DNA of 64,000 bases from Melampsora larici-populina 98AG31 (lineage: Eukaryota > Basidiomycota > Pucciniomycetes > Pucciniales > Melampsoraceae): contig NW_006768882.1 of the NCBI RefSeq assembly GCF_000204055.1, forward strand, positions 1 through 64,000. The letters run 5' to 3'. Positions 1-12,464 of this stretch are shown here, piece by piece (the stretch's first letter is position 1; every line of letters begins with the position of its first letter). The notes beneath the pieces are model-generated. The model had not been told where the DNA came from. It searched no databases and saw nothing but the letters and a program-made list of their open reading frames with translations. A program made the translations under genes and the position numbers.

Positions 1-47
1 TTGACTTATCACACGGTGATCACGCGGGGAACTGTTTAGGGATACCT

Positions 48-2717
48 ATGTCCAACACGACAGCTCTCACGCTTGGCCAAGTCCCACGTGATATCAGAAC
101 GGTACACAGGTGGTTGGAAATCGACCCGAACCTGGTATATTTCAATTGCTGTGCGGCTTGCTTCGCTTTATATCCTGTCGATAGCACCCCTCCAAGATGT
201 GTTCACATGTTGGATCGTGTTCCGGGTGGTGTAGAAAGCTACGACGAGTCATCAATCCCTGTCTTTACGCCAGACGACTCACCTGAAGATCGTGCTTTCC
301 AAATGTGCTCTCAACCTTTACTTCTGCCCAATGGGAAACACGTCCGCAAATTCGCATTTCAAGACTTGAACAACTGGATTGCCCGCTTCATCTGCCGACC
401 ATCCATCGAAGAAGCTCTCGATAAATCCCTCGCAGAATCCCGAAAGCCTTTCGACGTCGATTCATCTGTTCAGGACATCCATCAGTCACTCATCTGGAAG
501 GAGTTTTGTGGGCCTGATGGTACACAATACACTGCTGAGACGGGCAATCTTACCTTTGCAATGTTTATGGATGGGATTCAACCCTTAGGCAAGAAACCCG
601 GTGGACGATCTGCCACTATTACCTTTATTGTTCTTGTGTGCTTGACTTTACCATTCGACGTCCGATTCCGACCCGAGAACATATATCTCTTTGGTATTGC
701 ACCTGGTCCCAAAGCACCGTCTCTCGAGCAGACCAACTGGGTCATGCGTCCTCTTATCACCCAACTTAATTCCCTGTGGCATGAAGGGATTTGGCTCTCT
801 CGCACTCCCCTCCATCCCGAAGGGCGTCTGATACGCGCGGCTGTCTTGCCATTTATAGCAGATCTGCCAGCGTTACGGGGTGCCCTCGGAATGGCTCACC
901 ACAGTGCAACTTGCTTCTGTTCCCTTTGTCACATCACCATACACGAGATTGACAACATCGATCCTAACTCATGGAAACTCAGAACTTCAGCTGAGCACCG
1001 AGCTCATGCACTTGCTGCTCGAGATGCTGAAACTGCAAAAGAGCGCCAGAAGATATTTGAAGATTCGGGTGTTCGATACTCAGTCATGGTCGAGCTGGAT
1101 TACTGGAAGGTCACGGACTATCATGTAATCGACTCGATGCATAACATCTTACTCGGCCTCCTCTCTTGGCATTGCACAAGATTCTGGGCAATGTCAGAAG
1201 AGGTGGACAACGACCCTCCTCCATCACCAATGACGACCAATCAACTTAGAAACCTAGTAGCTGCATCAACAACTAGGATACTAAATCGTGACAGATATCA
1301 ACATAAGTCTCAAGAGGTCGGGGTTCCACTCGCAGATGCCATTCTAGCATCAGACACGTCTTCCGGCGATGATTCTTTCGACCCTCTTGCCCAGATGTTC
1401 TACGGCTGGGACGGTAGCTATAAACACCCGCTGAGAAACCCAGTAGTATTTGATTCAAATGTACTAGACATTGTCAACTCACGCATACGACGAATCCAGA
1501 GCCCATCTTCACTTCAACGTATATTACCAACTCTTGGCCGAAAAGGCTCGGCCACGCTCAAGGCCGACGAATTGCGGATTCTATTTACGGTACAGTTGCC
1601 TCTCATTTTGATTCCTCAGTGGACTGGTGAGGACCAGTCGAACGCAGCTCTCCTGCACAACTTTGGTCACCTGGTATGCTTGACTAACCTAGCGCTCAAG
1701 CGGAGCATGACCTCCGAGCGGATCTCGAGACTTCGAGAACACCTCCAAACATATCTACACAGCTCTCTCGAGCTCTTCAAAGACTCTTCTTTCGCTCCCA
1801 ACCACCATATCGCCCTGCATCTTCCCGACATCCTTGCCAAGTTCGGACCCGTCCGAGCTTGGTGGCCATTTCCATTTGAAAGATTGATGGGTCGAATCTT
1901 GAAAGCATGTCATAACAATCACTTAGGTAAGTAATTGCTGTACCTTGAACTTCCCCTTCTCAGAATGGCTGACCTTTTTTGTGTGACAGGTGAGCTCGAG
2001 ATTACTTTCCTGTCGAGCTTTTGTCGTGCAGGCAATATAGCTGCCTTGCTCGAGGACGAGTCTAAGATCCCGATCAGCTTGAAACCGCTTGTCCAACAGC
2101 TCAAGGACATTTTTGATCCAGTCCCTTTTGAGCCAGATTCTTCCAATCAATCAAAATCCCAGCCTCTTGACAATACGATCTCACATCAACTCGTGAAGCG
2201 CCTGAATGCTTTTCATGCAGAAAACTGTACCTGGCTAGCATCCCATGAATGGTCTGATCTACCTGATACACTTGCTGCCGAGTTCGCGCCGGTTACGTCA
2301 CATGCAATGTTTGAGACTGGAATTTGCCACGAAGGAGTACATTACACCACCTTTGAACGTGATCCGAAGAACAGCGTAGTTCACGTGGTTTCACGGTCAA
2401 ATGGTGCCACTTTGTTTGGAAAAATCATGTCTATATTCAAACATGAACGGTGTCCGACTGGAAATCGACCACCAGTGTCTGATACGTGGCTCATGGTTAG
2501 ATACTTTGCACCAGTGCCATCGGAGAAGCCCGACCCTTTCGCCAAGATAAACTTACCTGACATGCAGGTAAATTTACGCCTAGAGATTTCCAGCACAGCT
2601 CGACTGACCCATATTAGCGAGATAAAGGCTCAGTGTGCGTGGATTGTCTACGAACCAAACGAGATACATTTCCTCTTGAATCTCAAAACCATTGCAATGG
2701 TTTCCCTCGACCGTTAG
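48..2717 (+). CDS. Tnp2-type (CACTA/EnSpm) transposase, possibly 5' partial
   Basis: Two exons, 48..1926 and 1990..2717, joined by a 63-nt GTAAGT...CAG intron; the join gives HLGELEIT and an 868-codon frame without stops. The protein has the layout of fungal Tnp2-family transposases: a central block with FMDGIQPLGKKPGGRS, a long catalytic-type core, a Cys/His cluster (CFCSLCHI, about residues 287-294), then YWKVTDYHVIDSMHNILLG. In this family the enzyme cuts and joins CACTA transposon ends; that role is inferred from family resemblance. The frame stays open to base 3, so the ATG at 48 may be internal and an upstream exon may lie outside the window. No stop or frameshift is visible, so this copy could be functional. 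It could in principle drive the CACTA-ended element at 18176. Confidence 0.75.
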
Positions 2718-4040
2718 CTGTAGCGTAGGTAAGTCTGATTACAATTGTACTCGAGTGTGATAGTCATTAATACAACTTTTTTATGGTCTCTTTTAAAGTC
2801 TCTTTTGTCTTTGAAAATCAAACTACATCTATATCTACTTGTTTGAGGTGCTGAAGAAGATATCATGTTTTGGAAATGATGAGGACGCTTAAAGAGGTCA
2901 TAAATGCAAATGTAAAGTAGTTTTCTCAACAAGCTTGAGAATTTATATAGATCACAACTGGAAAGCAAATGATTCCTTGCTATGTGCTCTGGTGATATGG
3001 GCTTAAACGAATACAATTTTCATGAATCCATAATCCATGTTATCTTGTCACATCTGGAGGCACAGGTCAACCTGTACTTGAAGTATGAAGATACTATCAA
3101 GTTGATGTTCATTTTTTGATACCAAGCAAGATATACTGTATCTGTACTATTTTTGGTGTGAGGATATTGGTTGGTTTGCCACTACTTGTATTTATTGACT
3201 GGTTAAAAAATGACCTTGCAGGAACACTATTAGGGCTTGAGCTAATGAAGTATAATATCATATGTCAGTCATGATGCATTTGTCTGGCTGGGAAGGATCT
3301 CAAAAAACCTGCTCCCCACAGAGTCCAGAGATACTTGAGCGTGTATTCTTTGAACTGCATGTTCAAGATGAGTATCTGAGGCTTGCTTTGTGACCCTGAT
3401 AAAAGACTTGGGCCAATGTCAGATTGATTTATCCATTGTGATCCACGTGTCCCTGTTGTGGAATTGTGTTGGATTGTATTGTGTGCAACATCCTTTATGC
3501 GCAACACGGGCTAATGGAACCCATGTCATCACAGGGAAATGTAGTGTGCATTGTACCACTGTGGTGCAAGACATTGGTGTGAGCCAGTACACACTGCAAT
3601 ACTGGCTGACAATGACAGATTTCGCAGTGCCAATGTGATGTGTGCAACAACCGCGTTGGGCACATCACATTGCATCAGCCCAATGTGGTATACCACTCAC
3701 TTAGACTTGCTATATGTGCATATCTGCCTTATGTCTATAAATGTGTGGCGCAGGCTGCTCCACTCTGTAACCCCAAACTGTAGACAAGGGGAAATTGTAC
3801 GGGGTATTGGCTTGAGGCTTTCTGTTAAGGTTTTGAACTCAGTCAGATTGAGGAGGTGTTGAGATACCTTCACTGAGATACCTTCACTTTGGCTGCATAT
3901 ATTGTAGTTCAAATTACGCTGTTTTCAAAGTAGTTTACTCTCCTTTTAATGAAGTACTCCCTTTGTTAAGGTTTCACGCTTCTCATTGCATTTAACATCT
4001 GGCCTAGTCCATGTCTCCAAGACATGTCTGCTAAAGAAAT
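2718..4040. other. Gene-free 3' flank of the Tnp2 element
   Basis: No credible gene is seen; short frames here have no family resemblance. A GTAGTG at 3541-3546 could be the right terminus of the Tnp2 element (CACTAC in reverse), but there is no long terminal repeat to confirm it. The stretch 3460-3700 is rich in alternating words such as GTGCAAC, CACTGTGG and CACATTGC, which suggests an old repeat. Nothing else can be supported. Confidence 0.3.
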
Positions 4041-4090
4041 TTGGAAAATGATGTCCCCTGGGGTACCCATTTTCCCGCCAGGGAACCTAT

Positions 4091-5791
4091 TTAATGCTGA
4101 CAGTGAGTACCCCCTTCGGCAGCTCCAAAGATGTCGTATTCATCGGTGGCAGTATCATGATGATTGACAGGTGGAGGGCTTGTCTTGCGCACCTCAGCTT
4201 CTTCCAGCTGAGTGTTGAAAGCAGTCTCAATTGCCGAAAGGGCGGAAGATTCGTAATCGGGGTAGTGAAGTGTGAAGAACTTTCCTCAAAAGCGAGGGTT
4301 TAAGATGGTTGACAAGACTATGGCCTCAGTACCTGCTGCCTCTTCCTGGTACTTGGTGAGCCACTCGATCATGATGTTGATTGAGGCGTCGAGACTAGGA
4401 AAGTTGGAGGCTTCTGCTTGATGTTTTTTGAGCTCGGAGATAACCCGTTTATACTCGGCTAGTAAAACACACCCAGTAGGGCCACTTCGTTTTGCTTGAT
4501 ACACGGAGAGAAGTCAATATTGTAAACTGAAGAAGTGTTGAAAATCGAAAACTCACATACCTTAAGAGTATTGATGACATTGTTGTGCAAGTCAGCAAAC
4601 AGATGAAGAGATTGCTGAGCTGCCCACGTTTTCGACCGGACTACTGCACCTCGATTGACACAGTTAAAAGCGGTACGTAGGAGGGGATCTTCAAATCGAT
4701 ACCAAGGTAAGGCATGCCGAACCACCCACATGACCAATATCATGTTCAAAAGGTCGGCTGAAAATGCTGGTCCAGATAAGTATGAGTCCAAATTTCCTGA
4801 CTTCGCTAATTTCTTTTCGGCCTGTTCCTTTTCAGTGTATGACGGTGGAAGAATGACACCTGCAGCTATCGCTTTGTGACGGGTCACACATTGAGGTCGA
4901 CCATCGCCACCATCTCGATGGCTCCATAGGCCCCAATATGATCTATCACCACCAGTATAGGACTTAGGACACCAGCGACATTTGTATTTTCGATCCTACA
5001 GAAGAATTTCTATGGTCAGTAATGCAATAGACATAGAATATGGTATAAAACTCAGTCTAAGGAAGGTACGTACTTTAGGCGGGTAAAAGTACTTAAGAAG
5101 GTCCTCAACACGATTTGATCGAACCGTGTTATATCCAGGTTCACTGTTCTCCCCAGCGAATTCCACATCAGAGTCTTGATCGAGGTCCACGCCTTTTGGC
5201 ACCTCAAAGGCCTAATATATTTGTTATCGAAAGAACAGAAAGAACATCATCAGTTTAACATCTCAACGTGGTATATGTGAGTGTAGATGTTAAACTTACA
5301 TCCAACTTGTCCGATCTAGCTTTCTTTGATGATCGAGGTGTGCCACTTGATGAGCCTGCCGTTACACTTCCAGACGGTGATCGGGCTTGTTTACTAATTG
5401 AAGAACGAGACTAGCGAAGTAAACAAAAACAGATGATTGGTGAGTTTGTGTCAACTTTGTGATCAATTGCTGTACAGATAAATGAACTCACCTTTCGTTG
5501 CGTGGTTTTCTTCGCCTTCGGTTGAACTGATGCTGAGGTTGTAGTCCTCTTATTCTTGTTGATGGGGGGTCGAGGTGACGCCGAACGATTAGCAAGAGGG
5601 CCTGGTGTATCTTCTGATCCTCCATCGTCAGAGTCATCCTCAGGAACCGCAAGAGTTGTTCGGGAGTCTTTTGGAGGTATGATAAAACCTGGATTGGTTC
5701 GACGTGGGCTAGGTGGACGGAGTTGTCTAGTAGAGAGTTGACTGGGAACTTTGAGCGAGCTTTGGTTCGAACTGGTTTGGGAGGGAGCCAT
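4091..5791 (-). pseudogene. hAT-1 transposase, BED-finger part plus C-terminal fragment
   Basis: Four clean minus-strand exons, all phase 0: 5492..5791, 5300..5410, 5074..5211 and 4561..4995. Exon 1 encodes a Ser/Pro-rich leader (RPPSPRRTNPGF, PPKDSRTT) shared with hAT-3. Exon 4 opens with a BED zinc finger (CRWC, then WGLWSHRDG) and continues to the region with VRHALPWYRFEDPLLR. Beyond exon 4 the catalytic middle present in hAT-2 is absent; the frame resumes in the late helical region (ELKKHQAEASNF, STILNPRF). A TGA at 4286-4288 follows PRF, then GKFFTLHYPDYES up to a TAA at 4091. The internal deletion, the stop and the missing hATC domain make this copy inactive. Confidence 0.7.
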
Positions 5792-6049
5792 TGGAGTTGA
5801 TAGTCGGGAAGGAGATCAAAATAAAGGTAAGTGATTGGACTTATGTTGATAGTAAGGCTATTATCGAGGGTTTTTTGGATAGATGATAGATACACTGACC
5901 GAATAAGAAATTTGATCCAGGGTATCGAAGCATGGGAACCACAGGTCAGCCGGATTTGAAGACCTTTCCAGGGGTCACCGTCCATTGTTTCGAAGACGGT
6001 CAGACCAGATTGAATGAGATGTGGTTGTCGTGGTATGATTGACTCGATG

Positions 6050-6285
6050 AATGAGGAGGTGGTGGCGGCAGCTAAAGTGTCCAGCCCCTGGGCCTGGGTA
6101 CAGGGTTGTGGCTCCGCTAAATGAGCGCTGAGTGCACACCCGGGCCGGATTGCGGAGCGGCTGCCCCGCTCTGGCAATTTCCAGCCCGGGTAAGCGGAGC
6201 GAAGGCCCCGCTCTATTTTTGGGCGCACAGAGTGCGCAAAAAGGCGCTCTTCAGGCGCTCCGCTCCCGCAATTTAGGGTGGAGTG
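6050..6285. repeat. hAT-1 subterminal repeat block
   Basis: GC-rich block with many short copies of GCGGAGCG, CCGCTCT, GAGCGCC and GCCCGGG in both orientations, unlike the AT-rich surroundings. The same kind of word clustering sits at the ends of hAT-2 and hAT-3. In hAT elements subterminal arrays of this type are the usual transposase binding sites; here that is inferred from position only. Confidence 0.5.
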
Positions 6286-8094
6286 GTTCCTGCATTGATG
6301 AGACTAGATGTGTTAAGGCCTCTTGTCCTGATTTGTTAGGCCTACCGCCATAGTGGCCTTCGTTGAGTAGACGTCGTTTTTCTACTTGCTCTGACAAATG
6401 CTTTGTTAGTAACTTTTTGTAGATTTTGCTCAATGTGATTAGCAGCGCAATAGGCCTATACGCTGAAGCTGCCGTATAATCCGGTTTTCCAGGTTTAGGT
6501 ATCATGATGGTGCGTGCTTGTTTCCAGTCTTGTGGGATTAAGCCTGATTTGGTGATCTGTAGGAATAACGATCTGATGTGAGTTTTAACTTGCTGCCAAG
6601 CTTTTTGCCATACCCAATTCTGTATCTTGTCTGCACCTGGTGCTTTCAGCGGCGGGACAGATGAAATTACTGATTTGACGTTTTCTTCTGTTAGGTACGT
6701 GAAAAAATCCGTCATGATTGTTTCTGTCTTCCGTTCAGCTTTATCTAGTGGGAATTGGAGAATTTCAGTTTTGTCTATCCTGCACGGCGCTGTTGCTACA
6801 CAGGTAGTTTGAAAAAGTAACTCAGCTTTTTCCGCGTTGGTTGAGCATATTTCTCCTGATTTCAATATCAATGTGTTGACGAGGGATGATGGTTTTCTTC
6901 CTGACGCAAACTTTTTTGCCTGAAAGAGTGTCTCATGAGTCAGTGTAGATAAGTAAGTTTTCCAACTGTCTTCCTTCATCTTGTCCGCTGCTCTGTTGAA
7001 GGTGTTTCTTGCCTTCCTGTAGTTCAGTTTATTTTCCTCCGACTTGTGAGCTTTGAATTGTCGATGGAGTTGGTGGGCCTCTTTTCTGAGGGGGTCTAGG
7101 ACCTCAGGCCTCCACCACGTCTTGTGTTTGCCCGGTGGGGCCCTTTCTGGCGAGTTGTTGTCTAATGCATTACTAATGGCACTTTGTAGTTTCCTATCAA
7201 AAGTGTAAACTTGGTCCTGTGTGGTTAGCCTTTCCACCTTTGGTAAGGTAGTTCTCATTCCATGATTAGTGATGCAAGTTCAACTTTGTTCCAGTTTTTA
7301 CCTCTGGTCGTATTCTTGCCGTTTGTCAAAGTTTCTTGGTTTTTTGTTGAGAAGGTTGTGATTAAGGATTGATGGTTGGATAGGTGGTTCGTCACATCAT
7401 CTGAGTTGACCAGGCAAGCTGTGATAAGGTTGTCTAGTTGTTCATTGACCCATACTAAGTCAATAGTGGTGCCCTTAGTCGTCGTGGAGCCTAGTCCGTA
7501 CGTGGGTACTCCTGCTGGTGATCTCAGTCAAAGGTCCCACTTGTTCATTAGTTCGATTAAGTTATCTGCGGCTTTATCAGATACATTACTGTGGGCAGGA
7601 TTCCAAACTGGGGAGTGTAAGTTAGTGTCGGTTACCACAATGGTTGGTAACAGCTGTAAAGCCAGAGGAAGATTGGTCATCAGTTTGTCCCAGGCTTCAA
7701 AGCCTGAGAAACTATTTGGTTCATTATACACATTAGAAATTAGAAAAGTGGTATTGTTAATGGTAACCGTGCACGCTGATATGTCTCGTGAGGTTGTCGT
7801 AATTGGATTCAGGGCGGCGTGAAGGTCTTTCCTGATGTACAAGCATGATCGTGGTCTTGATTTTTTGTTCTTTTCAATTGGCGAGGGGCAGATTAGTGTC
7901 CAATTTGCTTGATTGGATGGTAGGTAATCAACTCTGTTGATGTTGGGTTCTTGCAGAGCTATAATTGAGAATTCATTACTTAGTTTATGATTAAAGAGAG
8001 AGTACATTACATTGGGTGAGTGATGACAATTTAGTTGTAGTATCGCTGCTGTATCTTTTGATGTTATTAGTTCGCAAAGACGTTGTTCTATCAT
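6286..8094 (-). pseudogene. LINE ORF2: endonuclease and N-terminal reverse transcriptase, broken
   Basis: ORF2 starts at 8094 and encodes an endonuclease/exonuclease/phosphatase domain (ILQLNCHHS, ALQEPNINR, SNVYNEP, VTDTNLHSPVWN). A TGA at 7528-7530 ends it after KWDL, but the same frame continues (RSPAGVPTYGLGST, then TTIDLVWV), so this is a nonsense change. Near 7258 a frameshift moves the reading to the frame that encodes the linker (WWRPEVL) and the start of the reverse transcriptase (LKAPGADKI, IPKPGKPDYTAAS, YRPIALL). The sequence is lost at about 6286, before the catalytic aspartates, where hAT-1 begins. Confidence 0.7.
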
Positions 8095-9818
8095 TGGGAT
8101 AGGTTCATGTCTTCGCTAGCTATAATGATGATTTTCGGCAAGCTTCTGGGATTGTGAGGTCCGGTGCTTGCTGCAATCCTTGTTGGGCATGTTGGGCTGA
8201 AAGGGTGGTGAGTGATGTCCACTGGGTTTGATGCGAAGAAAGTCTTCAGGTTTGTTAAAGGTTCAAGTTGAAGTTTCTTTCTTGCGCACGCTGTACACTT
8301 CATGTCCGTCTTACCTTTCTGTGGACAGCTGTGTGAGTGGTGTTTCTCACCACAGTAAGGGCATAGAGGGTCTACCGGGCATGAAGGTGCTGTGTGGCCT
8401 GATTTTTGGCAATTGTAACATCTTTGTGGAGGTGGACCACTTTTGAAAGTGAGGTGTTTGCCTCCGCCATGCCAAATCTTATTGGCTACACATTTTTGAG
8501 CTTGTTCCTCACTTTTCAATCCAATGAGGATGGATTAATGGCGCTTATTTGGGTCTTCTAAGGCTTTTGGGTTAAGCCATCTCACAAAGAGCATGTCCTT
8601 CAGGAGGGTTCCATTGCATGCCTGAAGCTCTTCACAATGGTCTTGTACATTGGGATCAAATGTAGTAGAAATTCCGTTCACAATAATCTCGTGACGGGCT
8701 TCTTTCATGGTTAATGTTTTTGAGAACCCCTGCAGCCATGTGCGCGGTAGGGCTCTGACCTTTGCTGCGTGGGCTGCAGTTTCAAAGTACACATCAATGT
8801 TGTTTGAGGGGTGACGTTGTACACTCTTGATTTCGATTGTTGACTCGTCCTCTGGGTTCATTTTGACCTGGTAAGCTCTAAACGTGGTGTTCAGCTCATT
8901 GATCAGCTTCACATTTGAGAGGTTCGGGTGTGTGATATCAGCACCCGGCTCGTGAATTAAAGTTATCACGTTTGTCGATTCGGCCTTTTGGGCCGGTCTA
9001 TGAGGGTGGGTTTCTGACTGTGTTGTTGATTTCCCTGTTGTGGTGTTGTTGCTCTGTGGAGCGTGTTTTGACGCTGCTAGAGCGTATGATGGAGCCTGAG
9101 TGCTCGTTTTTTGTTGTTGGGCTGGTTGTTTAGTATTCGCCGTTGCTTGGAGGGACAAGAGTTCCAGGATAGCGTCAAGCTTATCCTCTGTCTCTTTTCC
9201 CTTGAATATGATCGAGCGGCTTTTTTGTTTTTGGCCTGTTAAAGCCTCCGGGGTTGTGAAGTTTCGGCGGGCATCTTTGTACATGACCTGGTCGTATACT
9301 GCACCTGTCAAGACTAGGATATCAGCCGCCGTGTCAACATCGACTTGGATCTTTTTCGTCGTTTTTGATTTGTTGGCCAATGGGAAGCCAGCTTTCACTA
9401 CTTCCAGGAGCTTGCTGACCAACTCCTTAAGAGATTCGGATTCGGCTCCTGGGCAAAGTTGGGCGATGCGATTCGATCTAGGAGTTCCTAGTAACTCCGT
9501 AGCTTGGTTTTCGGCTCTGATCCCTGCCGAATCCAACCTGGATCTCTTCTTCGAGAAGTTGCCCAGGTCAGAAACCAGAACCGACGGGGATTGGGTGAGT
9601 CCTTGAGTCAGACTCGCTTTATCGAAAACGAGGGGGGTGCTGGGGCCAGTCGGCTGTGCCTGTTCTTGAGGCCCGACTGGGTTTATAAAGGCGTTGGACG
9701 CGTCGCGAGTTGGAGTATTGACCCTTAGGGTACTCTTCTCCTTCTGGCCCGTGTCCGGCGCGTCATCGACCTCCATGTCGATCGTTATCGCGTGAAGGAG
9801 GTGAGTCGAGGGCGTCAA
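8091..9818 (-). pseudogene. LINE ORF1 (Gag-like) with CCHC zinc knuckles
   Basis: One reading frame of 576 codons from ATG at 9818 to TGA at 8091, broken by a single TAA at 8535-8537. The N-terminal part is low-complexity; the middle (about residues 290-420) looks like the nucleic-acid-binding part of LINE ORF1 proteins. The C-terminal part carries cysteine knuckles: CYNCQKSGHTAPSCP (CX2CX4HX4C), then CPYCGEKHHSHSCP and CTAC. Such proteins coat LINE RNA; that role is family knowledge. The next frame, ORF2, starts 1 nt upstream of this stop (ATGA overlap). Confidence 0.7.
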
Positions 9819-10369
9819 AAAAGTTAGAATAATGGAATTTTGAAATCTGGACGAGCACTGGGGGTCTTACAATAGGGGGGTTCAAGTAAGCCTTTTACAG
9901 CCGGATTTTAAATTTTAAATTTGGATCACAGGCTTTAAATTATAAGTCCAATTTAAACCTTGAGAACACCTTTAGAGGTGGTTCGCATGTTTGCGATTCA
10001 TGAGTTTGCCTTAAAAATTTTACAGCTCCTCACTGCACCGCAAAAAAAAAACCTTTCCAGGGCATGAATAGCCCCCAAAAAAAAAATCCCTTGTTCCTTT
10101 ATTTTGTCCCTCATTTTGTTTTTTTTTTGACTTTTTTTTCAATGTTGTTCCTTTCGTATCAAATTCAATTTGATTGATTTTATTTGTTCAATCCTGTTTG
10201 CTGCTCAATCCACAGTCTTCTTGCCCGCGGTCCATGGGGCTTCCGGTTGAAAATGGCCGAAGCAAGGTAGAACTCGCCCTCAAATCCTGATATCCGACCG
10301 GGGCAGGTATAACTTTGGAAATCTCTGTTATACTCCGGGGGTATTCGCATCGCACGATCTGTTTGTTCG

Positions 10370-10505
10370 CCATCATCAGGACGCTTGGAAACACACAGCT
10401 CGCGTTTGGCCATATGGATCTGCTCGTTCGCGATATCAGGACCCTTCAAAACACGCAACTCACGTTGGGACGCACTCGCGATATCAGGACGCATCCAAAC
10501 ACTTT
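10370..10505. repeat. Imperfect tandem repeats upstream of the Myb-like gene
   Basis: Three imperfect repeats start with ATCAGGAC(G/C)C at about 10375, 10433 and 10483, and share words like AAACAC(G/A)CA and CTCGCGTTTGG / CTCACGTTGGG. They lie about 100-200 bp upstream of a TATA-like box, so they could be promoter elements or transposase-binding subterminal repeats of the Harbinger element. No function is shown by the sequence itself. Confidence 0.4.
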
Positions 10506-10583
10506 GGTTATCATTTGTGGTATGTCCAAACCAAACCAATATCATGCCTTGATGGTCTACCTTGTACCAGAAAATTTAACTGA

Positions 10584-10636
10584 TATAAAACCGTGCTCTT
10601 CTCCTGCTTGCTCTTCACGTTTCTCATCTACATTTC
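10584..10636 (+). promoter_or_regulatory. TATA-like box and start of 5' leader, separated from its gene by hAT-2
   Basis: TATAAAA at 10584-10590 is followed by a pyrimidine-rich leader ending at the hAT-2 target site. The leader resumes at 21595 on the far side of hAT-2, and the Myb-like ATG is at 21809. Leader words such as CTTCACGTTTCTCAT occur on both sides (10617 and 21639), which fits one promoter region split by the insertion. Inference from position and target duplication. Confidence 0.4.
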
Positions 10637-10643
10637 ATCAAGC

Positions 10644-10870
10644 CAACGGTGGCTTGGCTAAGCTAACTTAGCGCTTAGCTTAGCGCTAGCTTAGCGTTAT
10701 TTGGCCGCTAAGTTAGCGCAAATTTCTTAGCGGACCTCAGCTAAAGTAAGACATTTTCAAATATTCCTTAGCGGGACACAGCTAAGCTATTTAGCTTAGC
10801 GCACCGCTGTACCGCTAAGCTATGAGCTAAAGCGAGGTCCAGGGCGCTAATTAGCGCCCTTAGCGACTTT
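10644..10870. repeat. hAT-2 left terminal and subterminal repeats
   Basis: About 220 bp packed with GCTAAG / CTTAGC and TTAGCG / CGCTAA words in both orientations, starting directly at the terminal inverted repeat. The mirrored block is at 21368-21587. Dense short subterminal repeats are the known binding sites of hAT transposases, so this is the probable cis-acting end. Confidence 0.65.
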
Positions 10871-12464
10871 CCTACGGACCAGTAGGATATCTATACATAT
10901 CCGGACATGTTTGATACCGAGCCTCGGACTTGTCCAGTGTCCGGTCTCGTAATCATATCTTGAGATTATTTTATTTTATTTTTTTTATTTTCCTTACCCT
11001 TCACCACCAAACATGGATGACTCCGATCATCACACAGATGTCTCGAATCCCACCACTCGTCGATCCAGCCGCAACGTCACCCCTATTGGCTCTCAAGCCC
11101 AACCAACCACTCAGCCCAATCCAAATGAAGATGAAGACTCCAATCTTCCGAATCCCATCCGTCTAACAAGCCGTATCATCACACCCAGATCAAGACCACC
11201 GGGTATGATTCAACCCTCTTCCGATTCACGCAGATCTGTCGGAACTTCAAACATCATTACAAATAAGCGAAAGAAAACGATTATAAGTGATTCAGAGACC
11301 AAGACTCACAATACAAATCAGGATTTGACTGCTACTCAGAATAAGAAGAAACAAAAGAAAAAAAAGAATCGGAAGACACCTGCAGCTAATTGTCAAATTG
11401 GAATGGAGGTGAGAAACTCACAAACCTTTAACCTTACACTGAGTTTGTTCAATACACTTACCTGGTTCTATGTCAATGTAGAACGAAGACATGGATCGTG
11501 CCGCTCTCCAACAGAATTCTGACAGCGAAATCAAAAGAATCAAGGCATCAGCTTGAGCTAGTAAGATTAAGGACAAGGACAAAGATGGGTATGATGATGT
11601 GCTGCTTTATTTCTCTGAAGCGACTCATAAGAAGGACGAGGTGAGTTTTGTTCAGGTGTATTGTTTTTTCTTTCCAGCTAACAATCACTTCTATGTAATA
11701 GGACAAGTCGAAAAAACCTCTCAACCACACGTGTCTCTGGTGCGGAAAGACTGGTATCCAAGTCAGTACAAGCAACCCTCAAGCCAATCTCAAGGTTCAT
11801 CAGGATGGTAATCCACAAACCGAATCAGGATCAGTTGCGTGTCCTCACCGAAATCGGGCAATCAAAGCTGGCGCGAGTCTCCCACCAACAGTTGCTGCAT
11901 TGAAGAAACTCGAAAAGGATAAATCTCAAACTACACTGACTTCCTTCGGCATCGAACAATCAAAATCGCAGTACGAGGTTAATACAATGAATCGAATGCT
12001 TTGTCTGTGGCTGGTCCAGCAAGCTCTACCCTGGAAACGGATTGAGGATCCAGCCTTACGTGCTGCATTGGACTATGCACGACCAGGAGTACATATTTAT
12101 AAGCGGAAGTGGATGGCTAACGAAGCGAAACAATTATATGTTTCGCTTCGAGAATCAATCCACACTGAACTTCAGGTGAAGTGTTTCTTCTTTTATGATT
12201 CTTCTTTCCGATCAAGTGATCTGATTTAACTTTTTTTTTTGAAATGAACAGAATCTTGACAGTCAGTTCACGCTTGTTCAAGATGTGTGGACCACGAAGG
12301 GTAACGCACACGCCTTCAGTGGTGTTTCCGTTAGTTTCATCGATTTGAGTTGGCAATACAAAGTCAGGCATCTGAGTTTGAAGACGGTCGCTTGGCATCA
12401 CCATGGCCAATGGTTGGCTGAACCAATAGTCGCTATTCTGAAGAAAGATAATCTGTATCTTAAG

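Larger units (their letters stand above)
4041..6285 (-). mobile_element. hAT-1: truncated, internally deleted hAT transposon
   Basis: Minus-strand copy of the same hAT family as the copies at 10.6-21.6 kb and 61.8-64 kb. Its 5' end lies near 6285, where LINE coding sequence stops and a block rich in GCGGAGCG/CCGCTC words begins. The 3' part with the hATC dimerisation domain is missing, so the left end near 4041 is a truncation point, not a terminus. The element interrupts the LINE reverse-transcriptase frame, so it inserted after the LINE. The exact terminal repeat and target duplication cannot be read because one end is lost. Confidence 0.65.
6286..9874 (-). mobile_element. Tad-like non-LTR retrotransposon (LINE), 3' truncated
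   Basis: Minus-strand LINE with an ORF1 (Gag with zinc knuckles) and an ORF2 (apurinic-type endonuclease, then reverse transcriptase). It is cut inside the reverse transcriptase by hAT-1, so the catalytic core, RNase H and 3' tail are gone. On its 5' side it abuts the left end of the Harbinger element at 9875. The ORF1 stop and the ORF2 start overlap as ATGA (8091-8094), a layout compatible with termination-reinitiation. Inactive because of truncation, two in-frame stops and a frameshift. Confidence 0.75.

Noticed and set aside
3541..3546. GTAGTG as the right end of the Tnp2 element
   Set aside because: Six bases only, no extended match to the CACTA ends at 18176/18991 and no visible partner because the left end is outside the window.
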